Assembly: GCA_013368315.1 (NCBI GenBank)
Contig: JAACJM010000083.1
Location: 248,001 to 312,000, forward strand
Source of the DNA: Tetrapyrgos nigripes
Taxonomy: Eukaryota; Basidiomycota; Agaricomycetes; Agaricales; Campanellaceae
DNA length: 64,000 nt
Direction: 5' to 3'
Part shown: positions 54,075 to 64,000 of the stretch, one piece after another
How the letters are laid out: each line of letters opens with the position of its first letter
Numbering within the stretch: position 1 is the stretch's first letter
Position numbers and translations under genes: made by a program
Notes under the pieces: model-generated
Databases searched by the model: none
What the model saw: only the letters and a program-made list of their open reading frames with translations
What the model was told of the DNA's origin: nothing

Positions 54075-54400
54075 TTAATCTTGTGAAACGCTAGTTCCCG
54101 CATGCTGGCTTCGACGCATAGTAATGCCAGAGGAAACGCGACCGTGCTTGTTCCCGTATGTGGATTCCTCTTGTTTTGAGTATACTGGATTTTTGACCTC
54201 GTACGAGATCGCGTAATTTGGATGGAAAGCTAGACGCAGAATTGCGGCCATCCCTCTGCTGGATAAATCAGCAACTCACCACCGACAATACTGGTCCTTG
54301 GCATGCGTTTTGACGGGCATATATACTCGCCATCGTTTCCCGAAATAAGAGCTTGCCGGACAAATCTATACTTAGACTCGAAGCAAACAGTCGAAGTCAT
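54075..54400 (-). CDS. Small two-exon gene, unknown protein
   Basis: ATG at 54400; exon 1 54400-54280, intron 54279-54230 (GTGAGT...TCTAG, 50 bp), exon 2 54229-54075 ending TAA. The phase agrees and gives a 91-residue basic protein containing FESKYRFVRQALISGNDGEY and RMPRTSIVGAFHP. I recognise no domain, signal peptide or membrane segment. It is transcribed away from the PUF6-like gene, with 197 bp between the two ATGs. The clean splice and readable frame support a real gene, but it could also be part of a longer one. Confidence 0.4.
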
Positions 54401-54597
54401 TGTTGAAGGAGCGTGAATAGAAGTTGACAAACTGAGAAGAATGGGTAGGAACAGGAGCAACTATAGACCAATAATTCTGAGTTGTGCTATTGGTGACTGC
54501 AGTCTGCAGTCTCGCCGGCACGCTGGGCCCTGATACGAAAAAGTGATGGCAAATTCCGGCAAAACAGTTTCTTCTCACCTTCCCAACGTCCTCAACG
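54401..54597. promoter_or_regulatory. Candidate bidirectional promoter
   Basis: 197 bp lie between the start codons of the small minus-strand gene and the PUF6-like gene. No TATA box is evident. Pyrimidine-rich sequence (CTTCTCACCTTCCCAAC) precedes the plus-strand ATG, as is common in fungal promoters. Confidence 0.35.
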
Positions 54598-57472
54598 ATG
54601 CCCTCCCTCGTTTCCACCCAGAAAGGCTCGAAAAAGCGCTCAGCTACAGATGGAGACGGACCGGTCTTGAAAAAGAAGAAATTGGCGACTGAAAAGATCA
54701 AGACAAAGTCAAAATCCGATTCCAAACTCAAAGCCAAGTCGACGAGTAGTACCACATCGAAGGCCACGACGACCAAGAAAAAGGGAGAGGAAGACATAAA
54801 GCCAAAACGGAGTAGGCCCATTACTAAGGACGACGAAGACGATGAGGAGCAGGACTCGGACGACGAAGACGAAGACAGAGGAGACGATGAGGATTTTGCT
54901 GTAGATGATGAAGACGAGTATGCTATGAATGTCGACGGTGAAGACGACGAAGGCTTGAAGATTACAAAAGATCCCAATGGTAGTTCATGCAGTTCTTCGC
55001 TTTCTCCAACTAACACCTCCCCAGCCTCCCGCGAAGCCCACCAAAATCAACGCGCCCTAACAGCCCACCGTAAATCTCTTAAACCCCATGCATCCTTACT
55101 CTCACAAGCAAAATCCCACTGGGCACTTGCTCGTGCTCAGTCTATCTCTTCCAGCGAAAGGCAAAAACATATTAAAAATCTCATGGACGTTATCCGAGGG
55201 AATATCAAGGATATCGTGTTTAAACACGATGCGAGTAGGGTTATACAGACGGTGGTGAAGTATGGAGGGAAAGAGGACAGGGAGGAGGTAGCGAGAGAGC
55301 TGGAAGGATGTTGGAAGGATTTGGCTTGTAGTCGGTATTCTAAGGTGGGGTTTCCTTCAGTTCTTCTTCCTTCGAATGCGTTAAGCTGAAGCTGTCACTC
55401 GTTTAGTTCCTCGTAACGAAACTCCTTCGTCTGCTACCCTCCTCTCCGCTCCGTCACTCTATCTACCTCTCCCTCTCCCAACACGGTGTAATCAAACTCC
55501 TCCTGCATCGTGAAGCGTCATCCGTATTAGCTGATGCATTCGAGATGTATGCGAATGCGTATGAGAAGGGTATACTTGTGCGGGAGTTTTATGGGAAGGA
55601 AGTCAATCTGTTTGACACGACTTCAAGTGGGTTGAATTCGTTGCTGAAGAGCGGGAAAAGTAGTAAAAAGGGTTCAGCCGAGATGAGTGCAGTCTCTGAA
55701 GAGGAAAGAACCAAGGTGACGAAGGGCTTGGCCGGCATCTTGGAGGGAGCGGATGTCGAGAAGAAAAAGAGGGTGTTGAAAGCGTTAAAGGAGAATCTGG
55801 AGAATCTGTGAGTTGTAGTCTGGTTTTCCTACTTCTTCCGTTTGGTATCTTTCTGACTATTTACCTCGTAGTTTCAACAACCCTGACAAAGGCGCCATCG
55901 ACCATCTCATAGTCCACCGTGCACTTTGGGAATACCTCGAAGGTGTGAACGCTCTCCTCCCCGATGCGACGCCAGCAGATTCCGCAGAGAAGGAAAAACT
56001 AAGGAGGGAGGTGTTTGAGCTGTAGGTCTATCTTTATATCTCCTTCATTAATTGGTTAGCTAAATCCCATATCAACACTCTCTCCAGCATCCTCCCACAC
56101 CTCCCGTCTCTTGCCCACACACCGTCAGGCTCACGCATCATACGCGAATTTATCGCTCGCGGTTCAGCAAAAGATCGTAAAAACATCATCAAAGCCATAA
56201 AACCTTACGTGGTCAAAATGGTTGGTGATGAAGAGGCTTGTATGGTCCTCTGGGGTGTATGGGACTGCGTCGAGTGAGTATTCTGCTTTCCCTAATATAT
56301 GCGTCCGTCATGGCGTAGACTGGAACGCCAAAATGCATATGTACTGATTTTGTTATCTTCCTTGCTTCTTTTACAGCGACACCAAACTCATACAAAAATC
56401 AATCACCACTCCTCTTTTCACACCTGTCGCTCCCGCTATCTCTCTGGGCTCCTCATCATCATCATCTTCAGCATCTCAAATAACGCACATTCACACTCTC
56501 CTCTCTACCCCTTCGGGTCGTCGTACTGTACTCTACCTCATCGTCCCTCGCGCTTCAAGACACTTTCCTCCTGGAATGGTGAGGAGTCTATTGGAGGTCG
56601 ATGAAGTGAGGGATCGTGGATCCGGAGGAGGAGGGACGGAAGGTGGAGGAGGAACGTCTAAGAAAGACCCCTTAGTCAGGCAGAAAGAGGTCAGAGAAGG
56701 AGCGAGTAGAGAGTTGGTTGAGTTTGTTGAGGGGAGTCTGAGGATGTATTTGAATGGCAAGGGTAAAGAGAAGGAGACGGAGAAAGTGCAACCCAAGACC
56801 AAGGAGATGAGCAAGGACGTGACGACTCCGACGAACAAGGGCAAAGAAAAATTAACGGGTCTAGAAATCCTCAGCGACCCTGCAATTTCGTTGGTGACAT
56901 TGGAGATTCTGCTCTATGCTGAGATCTCTTCTGGTGATGACAAAGGAGATGAGACGAAGGAATTGAAAAAGGGAGCAATGAAGGCGTTGTGTGAAGTGTT
57001 ACGGACGCCGTACCCCTCTTCTGACTCCGACTCGTCTTCTTCAACTCATCTAATAGACACCCCGCATATATCCCGTCTATACAAAACCCTTCTTCAAGGC
57101 GGTCATTATAACCACCAAACGAAAGCGGTTGAGAAAGTCGATAGAAGGATATGGGATGCAAAGGCGTTTGGGGTTGAGTTTGTTAGGACTGTGGGAGGTG
57201 AGGGTGAGGACGAGGACGAGGACGAGGATGAGGTAGAGAAGGGAAATGTCATAGTGGATATGTGCACGAAAGGAGAAAGAGGCGGAGCGTTTGTTGTAGC
57301 GGAGTTGATTGGGGCGTTGGTTCAAGAGGGTGGTGAGAAAGATGAGGAGACGGAAGCGAAGGAGGCCAGAGAGAAGTTGAAGATGTGGTTTACGAAAGAG
57401 GTTAAGCAGGAGATTGAGAAGGGTGAGGGGAAGGGGAAGAAGGTGCTTTTGGAAAGGTTGGAGATGTTGTAG
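54598..57472 (+). CDS. PUF6: PUF6/PUM3-like pumilio-repeat protein
   Basis: Exons 54598-55344, 55407-55807, 55872-56021, 56088-56273 and 56377-57472; phases agree and give 859 residues. The N-terminus is Lys-rich, then very acidic (DDEDDEEQDSDDEDEDRGDD), as in nucleolar proteins. Pumilio-type repeats follow (KDIVFKHDASRVIQTVVKYG; HGVIKLLLHREAS; GSRIIREFI), and the C-terminal half fits the CPL region of Puf6/PUM3 (LEILSDPAISLVTLEILLYA, RGGAFVVAELIGAL). In yeast, Puf6 binds RNA, acts in 60S ribosome biogenesis and represses ASH1 mRNA. A 45-bp stretch in exon 1 (54980-55024, GTAGTT...CCCCAG) is a possible in-frame intron, giving an 844-residue form. Confidence 0.85.
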
Positions 57473-58965
57473 GTTAGTAGGGATTTAGTACGGTATTCCC
57501 GGGTAAACAGCTACTTAGCTAGATGTGTTGATTAGCATCAAAGTTGCAAGTATATCTGGCTATGTGGCAACTGGTACTGGCCGCAGTGAAAGCGGTTCAA
57601 CACGATTCAGTTAGTACACGTGCCGGAAGCTGAGTTTGACTCCCAGCCAGGGAGTCAGGTAGAATATGACGGTGGTTTTGTAGTTCAGACCAAGCGATAC
57701 AGAGGTTAAACGGTGTCTCTAATTTACTCTGTCCTACTGGTATATGTATAGACTGTTCCACCGTGACGTTTCCATTACATAAGGCGCGACGCGTCTCGCC
57801 ACACGTCTGTTAGGCTTTTACTCTTCCTTTCGACTACATATTACTATTGATAGCCTTCGGCCCCTCGCACCCTTACCGCCTGGTTAATAATTAGCTCGCT
57901 TTTCTTTCTCAAGTTACTTTTAGGATCATCCTTTTTTCTAAGTAACCACGACTAGTACTAAGTTCAAAACGTGACTGTTAGTAAGGTCTGCTTCAACGAA
58001 TTCTAATACTTTCGCAGATCAATCGCATCGACTCACAACTTTGGAGTTGTAATTGAGTTCAAGTCTGCTGACTCTTGAAGCAATCAAGCCCTCTCCTGAT
58101 GATGGGCTCACTGTATGGTGTTGTAGTACTCTGAGTGGCGCCGGACACCTGGCTGACTAGAGCAGCTACTGTATGCATCAACTCCAAAGAAAAATATTCT
58201 CGAGTGCTTTGAAGTGTGCAGTGATACGCACTCGAGCCCAAGTCGGACGAACCAGAGTGAAGAAGCCCCTGTTCGGAATGGATCCGGAATCGAGATTGGC
58301 TTGTGGCGTCAAGTCTTGGTCAAGTCCGCAGCCAGACGCGTCGAAGCGACGAAGAGGCTTCTAATTTCGGCTAGGCCGGCATACGACTTGTCTCGTGGTA
58401 ACAGTGCACACGAACATGTATGAGGCAAGTCGATGTCGCAAACTGCTAAATATACACATCAATGATGAACATGCACGTACACCGTGTTCTAAATATTACT
58501 TCAAGGCTCTCTTGGCTGTGGCTTGGTATCGGTGGCAAGAATCGATGAAACCGCTGTAGGTCTACTACGGAGGCCGAACGTTTCGTGTGCGACTCGTTCA
58601 CATGCCTTGTGGACGCATAAAAAGAGGACCGGTTAGTCGAGACCGTGGCGGAAGATAAAAATACTCGCTGAAATTTTATCTGGACATTTTTAGATCTCGA
58701 ACGACTTTCCAGTCCTTTGTCTGCAAGAATTAGGGCTAGCAAACCGTACAGTGTAGAGTAGTTACAACGGAAGTCTCATGAAGAGTGTAACGTTGGTGGA
58801 AAGACCAAGAAAAACTTGGCCGAAACGGCAACGGTGACCGGGGTCCGTAAACAAGGGCAGAAGGCTAAATTAATAACTTTCATCATCGTCTCCAAACTCT
58901 TTCCTCTCATTTTGTCCTCCACCATCACCTTCCATACCAATACCCTTTCTTTACGACTCTTGACG
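57473..58965. other. Intergenic region between PUF6-like and oxidase genes
   Basis: About 1.5 kb with only short open frames on both strands and no recognisable domain or exon chain. The last 100 bp before 58966 are pyrimidine-rich (CTCTTTCCTCTCATTTTGTCC), fitting a fungal core promoter. Confidence 0.5.
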
Positions 58966-61626
58966 ATGCACTCGCCCTTAAGTCTACTGGCTTTAGGGCT
59001 CGCAGCCGCTTTGCCTGCCATAGCTGCAAATGCCGGTTCTATTGTTGAGGTTGGAGACACCAAAGTTAGCGCGATGATGGTCTGTTTTCCCATTTTCTAT
59101 CCCTCAAATGGCGCCTAAATCATGGTCTAGATGTTCGTTGGTAACAGCGAGAAGGTTTACATTCTGGACAAAGCAGAAGGTAACAATGAGCAAGTCAATG
59201 GTCATCCCGCTTGGGGCTCTGTCTGGTGTGTTTTCTATTAGTTTAACTTGTTCCGAAATCTCACCCAAACCAACAGGGACATCGCTTCCAACCAGGCCAC
59301 TGTCATGGACGTCAAAACTAACGTGTTCTGCGCATCCGGAATGCATCTGCCCAACGGCTCATACGTCACTTTTGGTGGAAACGGTGCTATCACCAAAGGC
59401 GGCAACATTGGCTCTGAGCTCAACCCAGACGGTGTCTCTGCCGCCTTTGATCAAACATACCAAGATTTCGATGGAAGGAAGGCCATCCGTGTCCTCAACC
59501 CTTGCACAAATTCCGACAACTTTGACTCTGCCCAATGTCAATGGTTTGACGACCCTTCAGTCCTCTCCATGCAAAAGAATCGATGGTACTCTGCAGCAGA
59601 ACCTTTGGGCGATGGCCGCATCGCTATTATCGGCGGTTTTGTCAATGGCGGTTATGTCAACCGTAACTGGCCCAACACTGATCCCGCAACCGAAGGTGGT
59701 GCTGCCGAGCCTACCTACGAATTTTATCCATCAAACGGCGAGCAAGCTCAAGTCATGCAGTTCATGATCGACACTTCTGGCCTGAACTCGTACGCTCACA
59801 CTTTCCTTCTCAAGTCCGGCAAAATGTTTGTTCAAGCTAATATTTCCACCAGTATGTCTTGCATTGTATAGAAAAGCCCTCATCTGACCTTGTCTGCGTC
59901 TGCAGTGATTTGGGAACCTGAAACCAACCAAGAGACTAGACTTCCTGACATGCCTGGAGGCGTTGCCCGTGTCTATCCAGCATCCGGTGCGACAGCTATG
60001 CTGCCTCTGACCCCTGCCAACAACTACAACCCCACTATCCTCTTCTGTGGTGGTTCCGACCTTCCTGATGAAGCATGGGGCAACTACTCTTGGCCTTTTG
60101 TCAACACTTGGGAGCACCCTGCTTCAACTGACTGCCAACGCATCACTCCTGAACCCGAGGACGGCTCTAGCCCTGTCTACGTCCAGGACGACGACATGTT
60201 GGAAGGTCGGACGATGGGTCAATTCATCATTCTTCCTACTGGCAAGCTTCTAGTCGTCAATGGTGGTAAGAACGGTACTGCAGGATACGCTGATAGGACC
60301 CTCGTGACTCTCACCTACGGCGAAATGCCCTTTGGTATGTCACTGGCTTCCGATCCAGCTCTTACTCCCGCCGAGTATGATCCTACCGCTGCTCAAGGCA
60401 AACGCTGGTCAAACAGTGGCTTCCAGACATCGAATATCCCTCGTCTCTACCACTCTTCTGCCATCCTCCTCCCCGATGCCTCGGTCATGATCGCAGGTGG
60501 CAATCCCAATGTTGATGTCAACACAACCGCGCCCTTCCCAACCACTTATACAGCCGAGATTTTCTACCCTTCCTACTTCTCGGCAACTACTCGTCCCCAA
60601 CCCCAAGGCATCCCTTCCACATTGTCCTATGGCGGTTCCTCTTTCGATATCACCGTCCCCACCTCATCCTACTCCGGTTCTGCCAACGACGCAGCCGATA
60701 ATACTCACGTTGCTGTCATTCGTCCTGGTTGGACCACTCACGCGATGAACATGGGTCAACGTTACCTCCAACTCAACAGCACTTACACTGTCAACTCTGA
60801 CGGATCCATCACACTCCACTGTTCGCAGATGCCTCCCAATGCCAACATCTTCCAACCTGGACCTGCAATGGTGTTCGTAGTTGTTAACGGGATTCCTTCC
60901 AATGGGACATTTGTCACCGTTGGATCCGGTAACATCGAGACTCAACCGACCAGTGATGCCGCCGCGTTACCTGCTAACGTGAGATTTGATTCCGCTAGTG
61001 GAAGTGCCGATGGAAGTTCGACCGGAAACAACACCTCGAATGCGGGTGGAAGTAATACTGGAGCGATTATTGGAGGAGTCGTTGGTGCAGTTGTTGTACT
61101 TGGTATAATCGGTGCGCTCGTTGGTATTTGTCTCTCTCGACGCCGTCGTGCTGCCAATCGGCAAGACACCAATCTACCTAGCGCGATGGCTGGAAAGAAT
61201 TCCTACGCTATGAGCAATGCACCTTCCGGGTCTTTTGCAACTACACAGGCTGGAATGGGATACGCTGTTGCTGGTGCTGGTGCTGGTGCTGGTGCGGGAG
61301 CAGGCGGCGTCGGTAGAGACGAAATGAGAGGGCTGAGAAGTTCTGATTCATCTGCTTTTCTTCCGGTTGAACAGGGATATAGTGGAAATGGTGCTGGTAA
61401 TGGTGGGTACAACCCGTACAGCGCCGGTGGGAATGCGAGTAGGGAGTGGGGCGCTAGTTCGACGAATTTGGTGCCGCAAGATCATGAACCCTACAGGGAT
61501 TCACCTCAGATGAACCATCAATTCTACCCGACGAGAGAGAATGGGATGAGTATGGATGGGTTAGACCCTTATTCGGACGCAAGTCGGATGAGGGCTGGGA
61601 CGCCTACTGGAAGGAGAGGTTATTAA
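58966..61626 (+). CDS. Glyoxal-oxidase-type copper radical oxidase, membrane-anchored
   Basis: Exons 58966-59079, 59131-59225, 59277-59851 and 59906-61626 give 834 residues. A signal peptide (residues 1-21 or so) precedes a glyoxal-oxidase-type propeller and C-terminal DUF1929-like domain. Expected copper-radical residues are visible: Cys near 88 (NVFCASGMHLPNGS, cross-linked to Tyr in the family), Tyr near 173 (RWYSAAEPL), Tyr-His near 442 (PRLYHSSAILLPD) and His near 538 (GWTTHAMNMGQR). These enzymes oxidise aldehydes and release hydrogen peroxide for lignin-degrading peroxidases. Unlike the secreted enzyme of Phanerochaete, this one ends in a transmembrane helix (IIGGVVGAVVVLGIIGALVG), an arginine cluster and a Gly/Ala-rich tail of about 165 residues. 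The exact paralogue group is not assigned. Confidence 0.9.
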
Positions 61627-62640
61627 TCTTGTTTTCTTTATTGTTTTCTTTCTTTCTTGCAGAGACGGCTCTAGACACTTTTGGAACGGACTTGACCTTT
61701 TCTTAATCACTTTCAAGCCTACTGCCTAGTAGCAGCAGCGGACCTTTTTAGTTAGTTACCTGCATACGTACATATCGTACACACATAATGTATCTCCTCG
61801 CCCATCCTTTTCCATCTACCTTTCTCTGATTTCATGACCTATTAGCAGTAGTAGCACAAGCACGAGTATGTAGTATTCTTACTATGGCTATAACTATAGC
61901 TGATCCTGATTCTCCATCTTAGCCTCCGTCACGCTTCTCTTCCATCTTCCCCGACCTCTTCTCTCTTCTCATGGCTCGTTCCTCGTCGTTTCCCAAGTTG
62001 TCACTTCGTCGCGTTGTATCGATAATGTTACTTGTTCACGTTTAGCTATAGTCCTATGTTTCTCGATCCTTTGTAAGCTCCTTCCTTTCTCCTCGACGCG
62101 GTCGCAATTGTGTTTTTAAAAAAAAATCTGTCACAGTAAAGACTTCCAGTCTAAATACTTATAACAGTTCCATAGTTATCTCGATAGGCTGCGTTTTGTG
62201 TCGACGCAATTCGGATTTACTAATTGCATTCAGATTTATTCATAACTTCAGCCGCAGGACAATTCGCACATACATACCTATATACAACAGTACTAACGGA
62301 CCACTGGCAGCAAAAATAGCTGAACACCGTACAACAAAAATCTGAAGACCCTATAAGGCTGACAATAATACTATGCGTAGTCCAGCGTCGAGCGCCCTCA
62401 TGAAAGAGGGAGACATTGAGCTGCCTGCCAGTAGGGGGCCGTTGCCAGTGCTACGGACAGTGAGAGACTCGAAGAAGTAGCTCGTGAGGCTTCTTGGTCT
62501 CTTTGCTGTTATGAACGATCAAAGAAGAGAGCGAGGGTATCTGCTGGAGAAGACCATCGAGACGAGTAGAGACGTGCTAATCCGTACGACGCCTAGCTGA
62601 CACCACCCTACGCAGACCTGAGACAGGCGGACAACTGGAT
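61627..62640. other. 3' flank and intergenic region
   Basis: About 1 kb downstream of the oxidase gene. The first part is T-rich (TTGTTTTCTTTATTGTTTTC) and probably 3' UTR; no gene is supported. An A-run lies at about 62118-62126. Confidence 0.5.
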
Positions 62641-62647
62641 AGCCCTA

Positions 62648-63042
62648 TCAGTGCTTCCCCTCGTTATTGCCACATAGCAGAGGCAGAAAATCTATATCAG
62701 GATATCGGAGGTTAGCCGTCGAATGGGAGCCGACAGAGAGCGAGCGACACTGGCAGTTGCTTGAAGTTCGCAGCAAGATGTCAGATGATAGCCGCTTCGA
62801 GTGATCTACGCAGCTTCTAAGATCCTCTCTGTGAAGCTGCAAGTCGTCCACCGCATCGGAAAGATACTGCGAAATGCCCTCGACATACTCTGGATATGTA
62901 CCGAAGTTGCTACGTAGTAGGTCGAAGAAATCCAGGCTTCTGGACGACATGGGCTGAGAATAAACTTGCAAACTGTAGGACGTAAAAAAAGGGATAAGTA
63001 CTCCAAATCCTCAACTACCCTACTAACGGCGTTAAGAGGCAT
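62648..63042 (-). pseudogene. F-box protein N-terminal fragment, broken
   Basis: The minus strand reads FFDLLRSNFGTYPEYVEGIS and a following helical stretch, the usual leader of agaricomycete F-box proteins (LLRSN..P...E...I). After a frame change it gives SLSAPIRRLTSDILI, a stop and IFCLCYVA, which corresponds to the F-box core normally reading APIRRLPPEIL.EIF. The frame change and the in-frame TAG make this a dead copy. The rest of the gene is not present downstream. Confidence 0.55.
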
Positions 63043-63286
63043 TTCTCCTTTTCACTGAAAAACGACTGTCGGACAAGCTGGTCAGAGGTGGGAACAAAAG
63101 TCAGAAGCAAACTATAAATAAAAACATTTTGTCCAGCAGTTACACTGTCCAACGTTGGGTGTAAGTAGATATAGTAGCTTCAGGCATGCAAGTAAGTATA
63201 TCCTGTCCCTCTTCTCATCTCGCTGCAAAACTTTGGAACGAAATCCTGCGCAGTCAACCTGGCACCAAGACTATCGACCCTCTTCC

Positions 63287-63953
63287 TTACTCCAAAAGCT
63301 TTGGCAAAATCAAAACCCGTAATCCTGCTGCAGTCAAAACCCTCAACGATAGCAAATCCGAGCCCAGCTCATCATCCCTCTCCTTGAGAGGACGAACAGT
63401 GACGGAAGTCAGACTGTCGATGCCCATCTCGGCTGCATGCGCGACATCGGGAATCCAGCGTGAATGAACCATACGGAGGAAGTCTGATGTGGGGAATGAT
63501 AGGGATAGAGTGTATCGGAAGTCGAGCTCTTTAAGGTGAGGGAGTAAAGTAGACGCAGGTGCGGTGCAGGTCTGGAAAAAAAGACCGGTGAAGGGTGATT
63601 TAAATTGTGCCGGATCAATATCTTCGTCTGGACTGTGGTCATGGAGAGTCAACACAGTGAGGGAGGGCAAATCTTGGAGAAGGGAAACGACTTCGATGTC
63701 GTGGAGAGGCAGGTTTTTCAGACTGAGGGAAGTAAGCTGACATTGGGACCGTGAAAGGAAGGACACGATGAATCCGTGTTCAGAAGCCAATGAGAAATCC
63801 TCAGATGTAAAGATTCCTTGGCTATCGCTGGCAGAGATTTCAAGATGCGTCAGACACGGTAAGGTGAGGCATCCTAAAAGGGGCGAAAGCTCTGGATCGT
63901 AGGCGTCAATAGTGATGGACAATGATCGAAGAGTATTATGGACGCGCGCAACC
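63287..63953 (-). CDS. F-box/LRR-like protein, 3' part (runs off window)
   Basis: An open minus-strand frame of about 220 codons ending in TAA at 63287-63289. It shows the leucine-rich pattern of the C-terminal half of agaricomycete F-box proteins (LTLPCLTHLEISA, LTSLSLKNLPLHD, LPSLTVLTLHDH, LPHLKELDFRY, DSLTSVTVRPL). The listed Met at 63922 is a TTG. The frame extends upstream to a likely acceptor (CTATCCTCAG before 63953), so further exons lie right of the window. An SCF-type substrate receptor is the likely role, but the F-box itself is outside the window. Confidence 0.55.
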
Positions 63954-64000
63954 TGAGGATAGTTGTTTTAACTGAGTCCACGGGAAGGCGAGCATTCCAT

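Noticed and set aside
53840..54094. 84-codon plus-strand frame downstream of the NLR gene
   Set aside because: No homology recognised; it overlaps the second exon of the small minus-strand gene, which has a better supported structure.
54372..55016. Ser-rich 214-codon minus-strand frame
   Set aside because: It is the antisense shadow of the acidic and lysine-rich coding region of the PUF6-like gene.
1..64000. CRISPR arrays, bacterial operons or tRNA/rRNA genes
   Set aside because: The tandem repeats seen are WD40-coding or transposon-derived; genes have spliceosomal introns; no complete tRNA cloverleaf or rRNA segment was found.

Overview
The window looks like part of the nuclear genome of a mushroom-forming basidiomycete (Agaricomycetes-type). 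The reasons are the short GT-AG introns of about 45-110 bp, the Ty3 chromoviruses and Ty1/copia relics, a NACHT-WD40 NLR gene, a membrane-anchored glyoxal-oxidase-type copper radical oxidase, a PUF6-like pumilio gene, F-box/LRR genes, and a tandem family of single-pass membrane proteins with a jelly-roll-like ectodomain. The species cannot be named from the sequence.

Left part (1-29.6 kb): a transposon nest. Element A (1-6617, minus strand) is the right-hand portion of a decayed Ty3/gypsy chromovirus with its 5' LTR at 6076-6617. From about 8.9 kb a non-LTR (LINE-like) reverse transcriptase remnant begins. A solo LTR (9156-9571) sits in it, and at 10961-28490 a second Ty3 element (C, plus strand) interrupts it with a GCTCC target-site duplication; removing C restores the LINE reading frame. 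C carries two insertions of its own. One is a 1488-bp gag-only copia-type element (12583-14070, TSD GTTTG) that splits C's first ORF. The other is a complete chromovirus B (20357-28114, minus strand, TSD GAATA, LTRs identical by eye) inside C's 3' LTR. B has an open gag, an open 1305-codon pol region ending in a chromodomain, and an additional 3' ORF with two C/H modules and a WG/GW-rich stretch. That ORF is the most novel-looking feature of the window. Many in-frame stops in the dead elements fit CGA to TGA changes, which suggests CpG decay.

Middle part (29.6-47.2 kb): a tandemly duplicated block. It holds decayed MFS sugar-transporter fragments and paralogues of a secreted-ectodomain, single-pass membrane protein with a C-terminal PPxY-type tail. 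Two paralogues look intact (38913-40037 and 40729-42111), two are broken (32985-34076 and 45691-46756), and one survives only as a tail (34769-35065). Two TIR-bounded elements, a 150-bp indel and a dispersed foldback repeat mark this part as unstable.

Right part (47.2-64 kb): normal genes. A 744-bp TIR element lies upstream of a NACHT-WD40 gene (49056-53509) with about 13 nearly identical 43-residue WD40 repeats. Then come a small divergently transcribed gene (54075-54400), a PUF6/PUM3-like gene (54598-57472), a glyoxal-oxidase family gene (58966-61626), an F-box pseudogene (62648-63042) and the 3' part of an F-box/LRR-like gene running off the right edge.

Exon coordinates were worked out by hand from splice consensus, reading phase and comparison between paralogues; there was no transcript support.
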